Source: an uncultured Prevotellaceae bacterium (GTDB lineage Bacteria; Bacteroidota; Bacteroidia; Bacteroidales; Bacteroidaceae). Taken from it: DNA of 64,000 nucleotides. Numbering within the stretch: the stretch's first letter is position 1; each line of letters opens with the position of its first letter. The notes beneath the pieces are model-generated. The model did not search any database, was not told the DNA's origin, and saw only the letters and a program-made list of their open reading frames with translations. The position numbers and the translations under genes were made by a program. The stretch spans positions 23,416 through 87,415 of the forward strand of contig CACWLC010000014.1 in the NCBI GenBank assembly GCA_902761605.1, written 5' to 3'. Positions 26,706 through 35,197 of the stretch are shown here, one piece after another.

Positions 26706-27799
26706 TCAAGCAACTCAAGGCATTTACTATCAATCTTGTGGCGGGGGCAAATATAGCAACCGTCATTTTGATGTTATTGGCAGGCTACTCCGACAGGTTT
26801 AACCCTGCCGACTATCCCATGCTCTCCTGTCTGAGCCTGGCGTTCCCCGTATTCCTGATAGTCAACCTGCTGTTCCTGTTCTTCTGGCTCACGTTCAAAT
26901 GGAACAAAGTCTGGATTCCCGTCTTAGGATATCTGCTTGCATATCTGCCAATAAGCCTGTATATGCCGCTCAACTTTCATCAGGAAGTGGCAGAAGGGTC
27001 TCTGAAGATCGTATCCTACAACGTATGCCAGTATGGAGGCAACTACAAATACGAGCAAGGCTTCGATACCGTCTACAACTACCTTAAGCGCCAGCAGGCA
27101 GATATCGTCTGTCTGCAGGAAGATGCCGACACCTGGCGGAGATTCGTGATGCACAGATATAAGAAGATTTACGAATACAACGACACCACCATCTTCTGTA
27201 ATACAGCCCAAAGCATGAACGGAGTTGGCATCCACACCAGATTCCCTATTCTCAAGAAAGAGCGAATTGCCTATAAATCAGAGGCTAACGGTTCGGTGGC
27301 CTACTATCTCAAACTTGACAATGGCGATACCCTCCTGGTAATCAATAATCACCTTGAAGGTACGCACCTCTCAAAAGAAGACCGTGTCAACTACAAACGT
27401 ATGCTCAAGGGTAAGATGGAACGTGATACAGTCCGCGAGGAGTCAGCATTGCTATTCGGAAAACTTGCCAGTTCTGCTGCCAAGAGAGCTCCTCAGGCGG
27501 ATGCCGTACATGAATATATCGAGAGTCATCGCCAATACCCCATCATTGTGTGTGGCGACTTCAACGAATCGCCCATCTCCTACTCTCGCAGAACCATCGC
27601 TCAGGGGCTTCATGACTGCTTTGAGGAGTCAGGAAAAGGCATCGGTTTGTCATATAATCAGAAAGGATTCTTCGTAAGGATTGACCATGTTTTATGCTCA
27701 GACCACTTCGAGCCCCAGAAATGTGAAATCGACTCAGAAATGGACGCAAGTGACCATAATCCTGTGCTTTGTTGGGTCAAAATAAAGAGAAATCCTTAA
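26702..27799 (+). CDS. Membrane-anchored endonuclease/exonuclease/phosphatase (EEP) protein
   Basis: 365 residues. Three N-terminal membrane spans (about 10-90) are followed by an EEP catalytic domain: LKIVSYNVCQYGG (Asn ligand), DIVCLQED (Glu ligand), the central NNHLEG, VCGDFNESPISY (Asp/Asn pair) and the final SDHNPVLCWV (Asp-His). All usual metal and catalytic residues are present, so it should be active as a phosphodiesterase or phosphatase, on lipid or nucleic acid. The coupled start with the rhomboid gene suggests a shared membrane function. Confidence 0.88.
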   Translation: MIKQLKAFTINLVAGANIATVILMLLAGYSDRFNPADYPMLSCLSLAFPVFLIVNLLFLFFWLTFKWNKVWIPVLGYLLAYLPISLYMPLNFHQEVAEGSLKIVSYNVCQYGGNYKYEQGFDTVYNYLKRQQADIVCLQEDADTWRRFVMHRYKKIYEYNDTTIFCNTAQSMNGVGIHTRFPILKKERIAYKSEANGSVAYYLKLDNGDTLLVINNHLEGTHLSKEDRVNYKRMLKGKMERDTVREESALLFGKLASSAAKRAPQADAVHEYIESHRQYPIIVCGDFNESPISYSRRTIAQGLHDCFEESGKGIGLSYNQKGFFVRIDHVLCSDHFEPQKCEIDSEMDASDHNPVLCWVKIKRNP

Positions 27800-27848
27800 A
27801 AAAAGTGCTTTTTTCAGCAAGAAATTTTCCCACGTGCAAAAAAAGTAC

Positions 27849-27857
27849 TATATTTGC
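27849..27857 (+). promoter_or_regulatory. -7 element (TATATTTGC) for secDF
   Basis: TATATTTGC ends 56 bp before the secDF start. The -33 position is T-rich but lacks a clean TTTG. Confidence 0.55.
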
Positions 27858-27913
27858 ACGCTAAAATATGCGCGAACAGAATTAAATAACAATAAATAAC
27901 ATCAAAAATTAAA

Positions 27914-30900
27914 ATGCAAAACAAAGGAATTGTAAAATTTATCGCAGTGCTTCTGGTTCTCGTGTGCTGCTTCTACCTTTCCTTCTCATTCATGACACGC
28001 CACTACGAAAGTAAGGCTGCCGCTATGGGTGAGGAGGCAGGTGCGGAGTACCTCGACTCAATCAACAACGAGAAGGTGTATATGGGCATCTATTCTCTGA
28101 AGCAGTGCCGTGAGATGGAGATTGGCCTGGGTCTTGACCTGAAAGGCGGTATGAACGTTATTCTTGAGGTTTCAGTACCTGATGTGGTTGACGTACTTGC
28201 TGACCACAAGACAGATGCTACTTACAAGAAGGCAATGGAACTGGCAAAGAAGGAAGAAGAGACCAGTCAGGATGATTTCATCTCTCTGTTCGTGAAGTAT
28301 TGGAAACAAGAGGCTCAGGGCCGTCCCCTCGCTGCTATCTTTGCTACTCAGCAGATGAAGGGTAAGGTAAGCACCCAGAGCACCGACGCCGAGGTAGAGC
28401 GTGCCATCCGTGATGAGGTGCAGTCGGCTGTCGACAACTCTTTCAACGTAGTTCGTAACCGTATCGACAAGTTCGGTGTTGTTCAGCCGAACATCCAGAA
28501 GCTCGAAGGTCAGGCTGGCCGTATCATGGTCGAGATGCCTGGTATCAAGGAGCCAGAGCGTGTACGTAAGCTCCTCCAGGGTTCTGCAAACCTCGAGTTC
28601 TGGGAGACATACAACTCTCAGGAGATCACTCCTCTCCTGGCTCAGCTCAACAGCCGTTATGCCGCTCAGGGCGGTGAGGTTGTCGACACTGCAGTTGTAG
28701 AGCCTGTAGCAGAAGCTGCTGATACCGTAAAGGCCGATACAGCCAAGGCTGCCGCTGGCGACCTCGCTGCAAAGTTGGCTAAGAAGGACACTAAGGCTAC
28801 CGACTCTAAGGCTATGGAGCTTGCAAAGAAGCAGAATCCTCTCTTCTCTGTATTCCAGCCCACACAGGGTAACACCCTCGCTGTAGTTGGTTATGCTAAC
28901 GCTCGTGATACCGCTGAGGTCAACAAGATCATATTCTCAGAGCTCGCGGGCCGTATCTTCCCTGCAGAGCTGAAGCTCCGTTGGGGTGCTAAGCCAGAGA
29001 ACTTCGGAGGCGAGACCAAGGGCGATATCTTCGAGCTCTATGCTCTGAAGATCACTGAGCCTTCAGGCCGTGCTCCACTGGAGGGTGACGTAATCACCAA
29101 CGGTAAGGACGACTTCGATCAGATGGGTCACCCATGCGTATCTATGCAGATGAACTCTGACGGTGCTCGTCGTTGGAGCCAGATCACAAAGCAGAACATT
29201 GGTAAGGCCGTAGCTATCGTGCTCGACGATGCCGTTTACTCTGCTCCACGTATCCTCACACAGATCGACGGAGGTAACTCTCAGATCACCGGTAACTTCA
29301 CCATCGAGGATACAAAGGACCTTGCAAACACTCTGAATTCAGGTAAGATGCCTGCTCCTACACGTATCGTTCAGGAGGAGGTTGTAGGACCATCACTCGG
29401 TGCTCAGTCAATCCAGCAGGGTATCATGTCATTCATCGTTGCCTTCGTACTGCTGATGATTTACATGATTATGCTTTACGGCTTTATCCCTGGTATTCTC
29501 TCAGATATCGCTCTGCTGTTCAACCTGTTCTTCACACTGGGTATCCTCACATCGTTCCAGGCTGCCCTGACAATGCCTGGTATCGCCGGTATCGTACTGA
29601 CACTGGGTACTGCTGTGGATGCTAACGTGCTTATCTACGAGCGTATCAAGGAGGAGCTGAAGAAGGGGCTCAGCGTTAAGGAGGCTCTCAACAAGGGTTA
29701 CTCTAACGCTTTCAGCGCTATCTTTGACTCTAACTTCACATCTCTTATCACTGGTGTGATCCTGCTTTACTTCGGTACAGGTCCTGTAAAGGGATTTGCT
29801 ACAACATGGATCGTAGGTATCCTCGTTTCATTCTTCACCGCTGTGTTCATGACCCGTCTGGTTTACGACCACATGCTGAAGAAGGATAAGTGGACCAACC
29901 TCACCTTCGTTACAGGCTACTCAAAGAACCTGATGCAGAATGCGAAGTACAACTTCATGGGTATGTACAAGAAGACCTACACTCTGTGGGGTGCACTTGC
30001 ACTTATCTGCGTTATCTCATTCGCTGTTCGTGGTCTGAGCCAGAGCATCGACTTCACCGGTGGTCGTAACTACGTTGTTACTCTCGACAAGGAGACACCT
30101 GTTGAGACTGTCCGTCAGGCCATGGCTGGTGCATTCATCAACACCATGGGTGAGAATCAGGGTCAGGAAGCTAACACATCAGTTATCGCTCTAGGTGCTG
30201 ACGGTAAGACCGTACGTATCTCTACCAACTGGGATATCGAGTCAAACAATCCTGATGTTGACGACCAGGCAGAGACAATCCTCTTCAACACTCTGAAGAA
30301 GGCTGGTCTTGTTAGCCAGGCAGATGTTGATGCCTTCAAGAACCCAGACGTTCGTGAGGGTGGTTCTATCATCAGTTCTGCCAAGGTAGGTCCTTCAGTG
30401 GCTAAGGATATCACTTACGGTGCTATCATCAGTGTTATCATCGCCCTGATCGGTATCTTCCTCTATATCCTGCTCCGCTTCCGTAACCTCGCATTCTCTG
30501 TAGGTGCCGTTGTAGCTCTTGCTCTCGACGCTCTGCTCGTAATCGGTGTTTACTCTATCTGTTGGGGCTGGGTACCAATGTCACTCGAGATCGACCAGGT
30601 ATTCATCGGTGCTATCCTTACTGTGATCGGTTACTCTATCAACGATAAGGTGGTAGTATTCGACCGTATCCGTGAGAACATCGGTCTGTATGGCAAGCGT
30701 GACCGCCAGCAGCTGTTCAATGATTCACTGAACCAGACACTGGCTCGTACCATCAACACCTCTGTAACGACTCTGATCGTGCTGTTGGCTATCTTCATCC
30801 TCGGTGGTGATAGCATCCGCTCGTTCTCATTCGCAATGATCCTGGGTGTTGTATTCGGTACACTCTCTTCAATCTTCATCGCTGCTCCTACAGCTTACCT

Positions 30901-30943
30901 TACCATGGGTCGCACCATCAAGGATGAGGAAGAGAATAAATAA
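27914..30943 (+). CDS. secDF: Protein translocase subunit SecDF (fused)
   Basis: An inner-membrane RND-type accessory of SecYEG that uses the proton gradient to pull proteins through. It has 1009 residues with the SecD half to about 650 and the SecF half after it, each with one N-terminal and five clustered membrane spans. Typical pieces are GLDLKGGMNVILEV, the D-G-A segment NSDGARRW and GTAVDANVLIYERIKEEL in SecD, and IDFTGGRNYVV and GYSINDKVVVFDRIREN in SecF. An Ala/Lys/Asp-rich insertion of about 55 residues (roughly 255-310) interrupts the first periplasmic domain and is unlike the rest. It is the only gene of its transcription unit. Confidence 0.96.
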   Translation: MQNKGIVKFIAVLLVLVCCFYLSFSFMTRHYESKAAAMGEEAGAEYLDSINNEKVYMGIYSLKQCREMEIGLGLDLKGGMNVILEVSVPDVVDVLADHKTDATYKKAMELAKKEEETSQDDFISLFVKYWKQEAQGRPLAAIFATQQMKGKVSTQSTDAEVERAIRDEVQSAVDNSFNVVRNRIDKFGVVQPNIQKLEGQAGRIMVEMPGIKEPERVRKLLQGSANLEFWETYNSQEITPLLAQLNSRYAAQGGEVVDTAVVEPVAEAADTVKADTAKAAAGDLAAKLAKKDTKATDSKAMELAKKQNPLFSVFQPTQGNTLAVVGYANARDTAEVNKIIFSELAGRIFPAELKLRWGAKPENFGGETKGDIFELYALKITEPSGRAPLEGDVITNGKDDFDQMGHPCVSMQMNSDGARRWSQITKQNIGKAVAIVLDDAVYSAPRILTQIDGGNSQITGNFTIEDTKDLANTLNSGKMPAPTRIVQEEVVGPSLGAQSIQQGIMSFIVAFVLLMIYMIMLYGFIPGILSDIALLFNLFFTLGILTSFQAALTMPGIAGIVLTLGTAVDANVLIYERIKEELKKGLSVKEALNKGYSNAFSAIFDSNFTSLITGVILLYFGTGPVKGFATTWIVGILVSFFTAVFMTRLVYDHMLKKDKWTNLTFVTGYSKNLMQNAKYNFMGMYKKTYTLWGALALICVISFAVRGLSQSIDFTGGRNYVVTLDKETPVETVRQAMAGAFINTMGENQGQEANTSVIALGADGKTVRISTNWDIESNNPDVDDQAETILFNTLKKAGLVSQADVDAFKNPDVREGGSIISSAKVGPSVAKDITYGAIISVIIALIGIFLYILLRFRNLAFSVGAVVALALDALLVIGVYSICWGWVPMSLEIDQVFIGAILTVIGYSINDKVVVFDRIRENIGLYGKRDRQQLFNDSLNQTLARTINTSVTTLIVLLAIFILGGDSIRSFSFAMILGVVFGTLSSIFIAAPTAYLTMGRTIKDEEENK

Positions 30944-30966
30944 TAAGATAGTTACATATCCACAAT

Positions 30967-31004
30967 AAAAATATCGCGGCTCACCATGAGTCGCGATATT
31001 TTTT
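30967..31004. terminator. Bidirectional terminator between secDF and GH5
   Basis: AAAATATCGCGGCTC pairs with GAGTCGCGATATTTT around a 5-nt loop, with A-run and T-run flanks. Confidence 0.88.
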
Positions 31005-31018
31005 ATCTTTCTTTATTA

Positions 31019-32251
31019 TTAATAAGGATACTTTGCTGCAGCGATACCTTTCTTGATTCCATCCATCATAAACCAGTTATTCACTTTCAATGTCTCGCGA
31101 TTGAAAAGTGTCATATTCGGATATCCGGCAGTATAGTTAATATCCCAGAAGAAGGGGATACAACCATTTGAAACAGAGAACTCAGCAACAGCCTTATACC
31201 ATGCCTTTATAGAAGCATTGTGCGCCTCATCGTTAGCAAATCTGTAATCTGCACCACATTCGCCAATGATTACAGGATAGCCCTTATCTGCGAAAAGGCT
31301 CTTCATCTTACCCAAAAGGTCCTTCATCTCCTCTTCACCGGGTTTACCATTCCACCTATAATAACGCGTAGCATCTCGTGTGTCATTACCCTGTCCCCAA
31401 TAGTACATCGCCTTACCCCAGGACTCATCCTTAGTCAGACCACAAAACAGCCATGGCGTATAATAGTGAACTTCAACCATTAAGGCATCTTTTGCAGTAT
31501 CCTTAAGGCGACCAAGGCTGTAGTTGTTTGATTCCTTACAAGTCTGGGCAATGTCTGTAAACGGGCCTTGAACCACAAGGATACGATTTGAATTGTTGCC
31601 ACCCGTTGCGCGCACTGCATCTATAAACACCTGCTCATATTTCAAGAGAGCCGACGTCATCTCGGCATTAAACTCTCCACCATTCATTCCCGGCTCATTC
31701 AGTCCTGCAAAAAGCAGATGTGCGTCATAATCACGGAATGTCGTAGCTATCTGAGTCCATATCTTATGCAATTGCTCAGATTTCTTGGCAACAGTAGCAT
31801 CGCTGATGTCACCGAAGGAGTTCTCCAGCCAACCGCCATCCCAATGATCATTGAGTATCACATATAGCCCATCATTGATACAATAGTCTACTATCTCCTT
31901 TACTCGCTCCATCCACGCAGGATCAATCTTCAACTCGCTCTCATCAGTAATATGACCCATAACCCATGCTGTAGGAATACGAACCGACTTAAAACCCAGT
32001 GATTTTATACCATCGATAACGGCCTTAGTCGTTCTTGTCCCCTGCCAGCTGGTCTCTGTACCTACTCCTGCATTCTTATACAAAAAGGCATTATCGCCAC
32101 CCTCCATTGTATTTCCGAGGTTCCACCCTGGATACATCTGCTTCGCAATATCCCTGGATTTTACTGATATACTACTCTGCTGACAAACAGCAAATGAAGG
32201 ATTGAGCACAAAGGTCGCCAATAATAATAGTTGTTTTAACTTAGATCTCAT
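31019..32251 (-). CDS. Glycoside hydrolase family 5 (subfamily 4-like) endoglucanase
   Basis: A 410-residue secreted enzyme that cuts beta-1,4-linked glucan or related hemicellulose. Signal peptide 1-23 (ends AVCQ). The TIM barrel opens with GWNLGNTMEG (42-51). The acid/base is Glu186 in AGLNEPG and the nucleophile Glu331 in IIGECGA. The His of VEVHYYTPW is also typical. Subfamily 4 is my estimate from the N-terminal block; the members cut cellulose, xyloglucan or lichenan. It is a single gene behind its own promoter, near the mannan-type locus but not in its operon. Confidence 0.92.
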   Translation of the reverse strand: MRSKLKQLLLLATFVLNPSFAVCQQSSISVKSRDIAKQMYPGWNLGNTMEGGDNAFLYKNAGVGTETSWQGTRTTKAVIDGIKSLGFKSVRIPTAWVMGHITDESELKIDPAWMERVKEIVDYCINDGLYVILNDHWDGGWLENSFGDISDATVAKKSEQLHKIWTQIATTFRDYDAHLLFAGLNEPGMNGGEFNAEMTSALLKYEQVFIDAVRATGGNNSNRILVVQGPFTDIAQTCKESNNYSLGRLKDTAKDALMVEVHYYTPWLFCGLTKDESWGKAMYYWGQGNDTRDATRYYRWNGKPGEEEMKDLLGKMKSLFADKGYPVIIGECGADYRFANDEAHNASIKAWYKAVAEFSVSNGCIPFFWDINYTAGYPNMTLFNRETLKVNNWFMMDGIKKGIAAAKYPY

Positions 32252-32281
32252 AATAATATTTTTAAAATATAAATTTTCATC

Positions 32282-32316
32282 GCAAAGTTAATCATTTTAT
32301 TTCAATTAAATACAAT
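32282..32316 (-). promoter_or_regulatory. Promoter of the minus-strand GH5 gene
   Basis: The minus strand reads TAACTTTGC (32290-32282), with a weak -33 (ATTG, 22 bp upstream). It lies 31 bp before the GH5 start codon. Confidence 0.55.
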
Positions 32317-32325
32317 AATAGTAGA

Positions 32326-33159
32326 TTACTTTGCGTCTTTCAATGACTTTTTGTCTTCTTTTGCTAACCTTCTTTCTACCTTCTTTACATCTTCATCAGC
32401 AGGAAGCTCCTCAGGAACAATACCTCTTTCAAGCATAATTTTTCGAACTGCAGTGTTGTTTTCAATATGCTCTTCAGATATAGGATCAACACCGTACAAG
32501 TCTTTTGTTTGTACATTCACGTTTGTCATTTCAGCTGCAAAGTCCTTGGCCTTGATATTTACAGTAGGAAGAAAATCTGCAACTGGGCGTTTCTCTGGAA
32601 TACCAAGCTTCTTCTTGAGTTCGCTAGTGCTTAATCTGAACAATGCCTGATCTCCTTTTGAGCGAATAACCGCAAAGCCCCTGCTGTCAACGCCTCTTTC
32701 ATAAAGAATACCCGACATCTTCTTCTCTGTTTCTTGTAGCTTAGCACGAGCTTTTACACGCTCACGTTCATAAATCCTTTGTTCGATTATTTCCGCCTTA
32801 CGTGTTTGGACGGCAAAATAAGTCTGAGCAAAGGCTACTTGTTCTTTTTTCGGGTCTCCATTTTGCGCAATTAGGTAACATGCGTAACGGGTCAGACTGT
32901 AGTCAACTATCTGTCTATCAGCGCGGCTACCAACTTCGACCATTTTCCCGACGTCGGGAAAATGGTCTTCAATGCTCTGCCCGGCATTTTTACAAGAATC
33001 CTTTGCTTTTTCAATAACTTTTGTAAAGTTATCCCACTTACTGTAGCCGAGTAAAACCTGTAAATCTCTCGCACTCCAACATTCTACACCCTCAATGTGC
33101 ATAGCTGCCTCTTCGAAACTGCTATACATCTTTTTGATAATTTCTTTTTTCATAGTCAT
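32326..33159 (-). CDS. dinD: DNA damage-inducible protein D
   Basis: 277 residues if the start is 33159 (MTMKKEIIKKMYSSFEE). The N-terminal BRO-N-like part contains CWSARDLQVLLGYSKWDNF (38-56 region) and IVDYSLTRYACYLIAQNGDPKK, the family signature, followed by a charged helical region and a C-terminal domain (GIPEKRPVADFLPTVNIKAKDFAAEMT). In E. coli DinD is SOS-induced and inhibits RecA; its role here is unknown. The frame extends to 33189, but the promoter overlaps that extension. It is often carried in accessory regions. Confidence 0.9.
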   Translation of the reverse strand: MTMKKEIIKKMYSSFEEAAMHIEGVECWSARDLQVLLGYSKWDNFTKVIEKAKDSCKNAGQSIEDHFPDVGKMVEVGSRADRQIVDYSLTRYACYLIAQNGDPKKEQVAFAQTYFAVQTRKAEIIEQRIYERERVKARAKLQETEKKMSGILYERGVDSRGFAVIRSKGDQALFRLSTSELKKKLGIPEKRPVADFLPTVNIKAKDFAAEMTNVNVQTKDLYGVDPISEEHIENNTAVRKIMLERGIVPEELPADEDVKKVERRLAKEDKKSLKDAK

Positions 33160-33185
33160 AGTACTACATTTATTGATTTCACTCT

Positions 33186-33218
33186 GCAAAGGTAAGCATT
33201 ATTTCTTAAAACTCCAAA
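33186..33218 (-). promoter_or_regulatory. Promoter of dinD
   Basis: Minus strand: TTTG (33218-33215), a 20-bp spacer and TACCTTTGC (33194-33186). A perfect match; it sets the dinD start at 33159 or 33153. No LexA-like palindrome was seen. Confidence 0.75.
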
Positions 33219-33284
33219 TATTTCACCGGATATTTACGAAAGGTATTATAGATTTGCTTTTTCAATTAATACACCTATAAAACT

Positions 33285-33317
33285 ATCGCGGCTTATACGG
33301 GCCGCGATTGTATTTTT
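33285..33317 (+). terminator. Orphan terminator-like hairpin
   Basis: ATCGCGGC (33285-33292) pairs with GCCGCGAT (33301-33308), followed by TGTATTTTT. It stands between the divergent dinD and GH5 genes and no gene ends before it. Its 5' arm resembles that of the secDF terminator at 30967. Confidence 0.5.
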
Positions 33318-33380
33318 GTATAACTCACGACGAAAAGTGTTAAATAATGGATATTATTAGCTAAAAAGGAAAATAATTTG

Positions 33381-33389
33381 TATCTTTGC
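33381..33389 (+). promoter_or_regulatory. -7 element (TATCTTTGC) for the plus-strand GH5 gene
   Basis: TATCTTTGC 21 bp before the ATG at 33411. It lies inside the extended open frame (from 33378), which shows that the extension is not translated. Confidence 0.6.
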
Positions 33390-33410
33390 GGAGCTAAAAC
33401 AAGAATGATT

Positions 33411-35132
33411 ATGAGTAAGAAATTCCTTTTTTTAATATGTACGTTATTCGTTTGCGGAATGCAAGCGATGGCAAAGGATTTTGAGAATGCTACAACAGCA
33501 GTAAAAAACATGGGAGTAGGTTGGAATCTGGGTAACACCCTCGATGCCAATGATGCCACGAAGACATGGACTACAACGGACCAACACGAAACCTGTTGGG
33601 GGCAACCCGTTACAAAACCAGAACTTCTAAAGATGATGAAAGAAGCTGGTTTCGGAGCGATAAGAGTTCCTGTAACTTGGTATCAGGAAATGGATGCCAA
33701 TGGCAAAGTTAATGAAGCCTGGATGAAACGTGTAAAGGAAGTTGTTGACTATGTTATCAATAACGGCATGTACTGCATACTTAACGTGCATCACGACACT
33801 GGAGCCGATGGCGGTTCTTTCAAGTCGTGGATCAAAGCTTCTACAGACAATTACAATTCCAACAAGGATAAATACGAATATCTTTGGAAACAAATAGCCG
33901 AGACTTTCAAGAACTACGACCAGCATCTGCTTTTCGAAGCCTACAACGAGATGCTTGACCCTTATAATTCCTGGTGTTTCGCATCTTTTGCTACTTCGGA
34001 TAAGTATGATGCCCAAGTTGCTGCTTCAGCCTATGAAGGCATCAACAGCTATGCACAGAGCTTTGTGAATACCGTTCGAGGAACTGGTGGCAACAATGCT
34101 AAGCGCAATTTGGTGGTAAATACTTATGGATGCTGCAGTGGCGGTGGTACATGGAATAGCCATCTTAAAGATCCTCTTAAAGAGATGAAACTCCCAACCG
34201 ATGCAGCCGGCGAGGGTCATATAATTTTTCAGGTTCATGCTTATCCTTCTATAGTCAATACCAGTAATGGTAAAATCACAGGCAATCGTACAATCGACAG
34301 TATACAGAGTGAAATCGATGACATGATCAATGCTTGGAAAGAACATCTCGTTAGCAAGGGGGCTCCCGTCATCCTTGGCGAATGGGGTACTAGCAACGTG
34401 GATGGCGAAGTAACAGATTACGATGCTCGTCGCGACTTGATGTTCCAGTTCTGTGAGTATTTTGTAAAGCAGTGCAAGGCCAACGATATTGCAACATTCT
34501 ACTGGATGGGGCTTACCGATGGCATGGCCCGTTTCTTCCCTGCCTTCTCACAACCAGATCTTGCAAAGACATTACTTCAGGCCTATCATGGAACCGATTT
34601 CAATCCTGTACTACCAGATGCTCAAAAATATAGCATATCGTGTACGGTCGACTTTACGAATCAATGGGGAGAGTTATACCTTTATAACGGCAGTAGTTTC
34701 ACGTCAGCAGACTATAGCAGCATCGTCTTAGAACTTGAAGAAGCTCCATCTTCCGGATCAGTTCAGTTTAAGGTATATTGCTCCAAATACTCCAATGGTT
34801 ATTCAAGAGATATAACTGCAGCTGAAAGCACATTGCCTTTTGCAGCAACTATGGGTACCATCAAATCCATTACTTTACAGTGCAAACAGAATAGCGCGCG
34901 TGTAAAAGTAAAAAGCGTAAAACTCAAAAAGAAAAATGGCGAGGTGCTCCTTTGTAATCCCAGTGTGGCCTGGAACTGCACTATGAGCGATATTACTGTC
35001 ACTACAGGCATAAATAGTGTAAAGTCGGATGTACCATCAGATAGTAGGATCTACGACCTTATGGGGCGACAAATTTCAACCCCCACTAAGGGAATCTATA
35101 TTAGGAATGGAAAGAAGTATATTGTGAAATAA
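33411..35132 (+). CDS. Glycoside hydrolase family 5 with C-terminal beta-sandwich and C-terminal tag
   Basis: A 573-residue secreted hydrolase (start 33411; 33405 is also possible). Signal peptide 1-21. The GH5 barrel covers about 25-400: GWNLGNTLDAND, His128-His129 in NVHHDTG, acid/base Glu180 in EAYNEM and nucleophile Glu324 in ILGEWGTSN. Then a domain of about 130 residues (415-545) has alternating beta segments and resembles a carbohydrate-binding sandwich. The last 30 residues (YDLMGRQISTPTKGIYIRNG, then KKYIVK) match the end of the neighbouring GH26. It converges on the mannan-type operon, so glucomannan or cellulose backbone cutting is likely. Confidence 0.9.
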   Translation: MSKKFLFLICTLFVCGMQAMAKDFENATTAVKNMGVGWNLGNTLDANDATKTWTTTDQHETCWGQPVTKPELLKMMKEAGFGAIRVPVTWYQEMDANGKVNEAWMKRVKEVVDYVINNGMYCILNVHHDTGADGGSFKSWIKASTDNYNSNKDKYEYLWKQIAETFKNYDQHLLFEAYNEMLDPYNSWCFASFATSDKYDAQVAASAYEGINSYAQSFVNTVRGTGGNNAKRNLVVNTYGCCSGGGTWNSHLKDPLKEMKLPTDAAGEGHIIFQVHAYPSIVNTSNGKITGNRTIDSIQSEIDDMINAWKEHLVSKGAPVILGEWGTSNVDGEVTDYDARRDLMFQFCEYFVKQCKANDIATFYWMGLTDGMARFFPAFSQPDLAKTLLQAYHGTDFNPVLPDAQKYSISCTVDFTNQWGELYLYNGSSFTSADYSSIVLELEEAPSSGSVQFKVYCSKYSNGYSRDITAAESTLPFAATMGTIKSITLQCKQNSARVKVKSVKLKKKNGEVLLCNPSVAWNCTMSDITVTTGINSVKSDVPSDSRIYDLMGRQISTPTKGIYIRNGKKYIVK

Positions 35133-35137
35133 TATAT

Positions 35138-35174
35138 AAAGAATCACGGGGAAGTCCTCGTGATTCTTTTTCTT
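35138..35174. terminator. Bidirectional terminator between GH5 and GH26
   Basis: AAGAATCACGGGG pairs with CCTCGTGATTCTT around a short loop and runs into a T-tract. It lies 6 bp after the GH5 stop and 24 bp after the GH26 stop on the other strand. Confidence 0.85.
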
Positions 35175-35197
35175 TATTACCATTATTTGCAAAAGCC

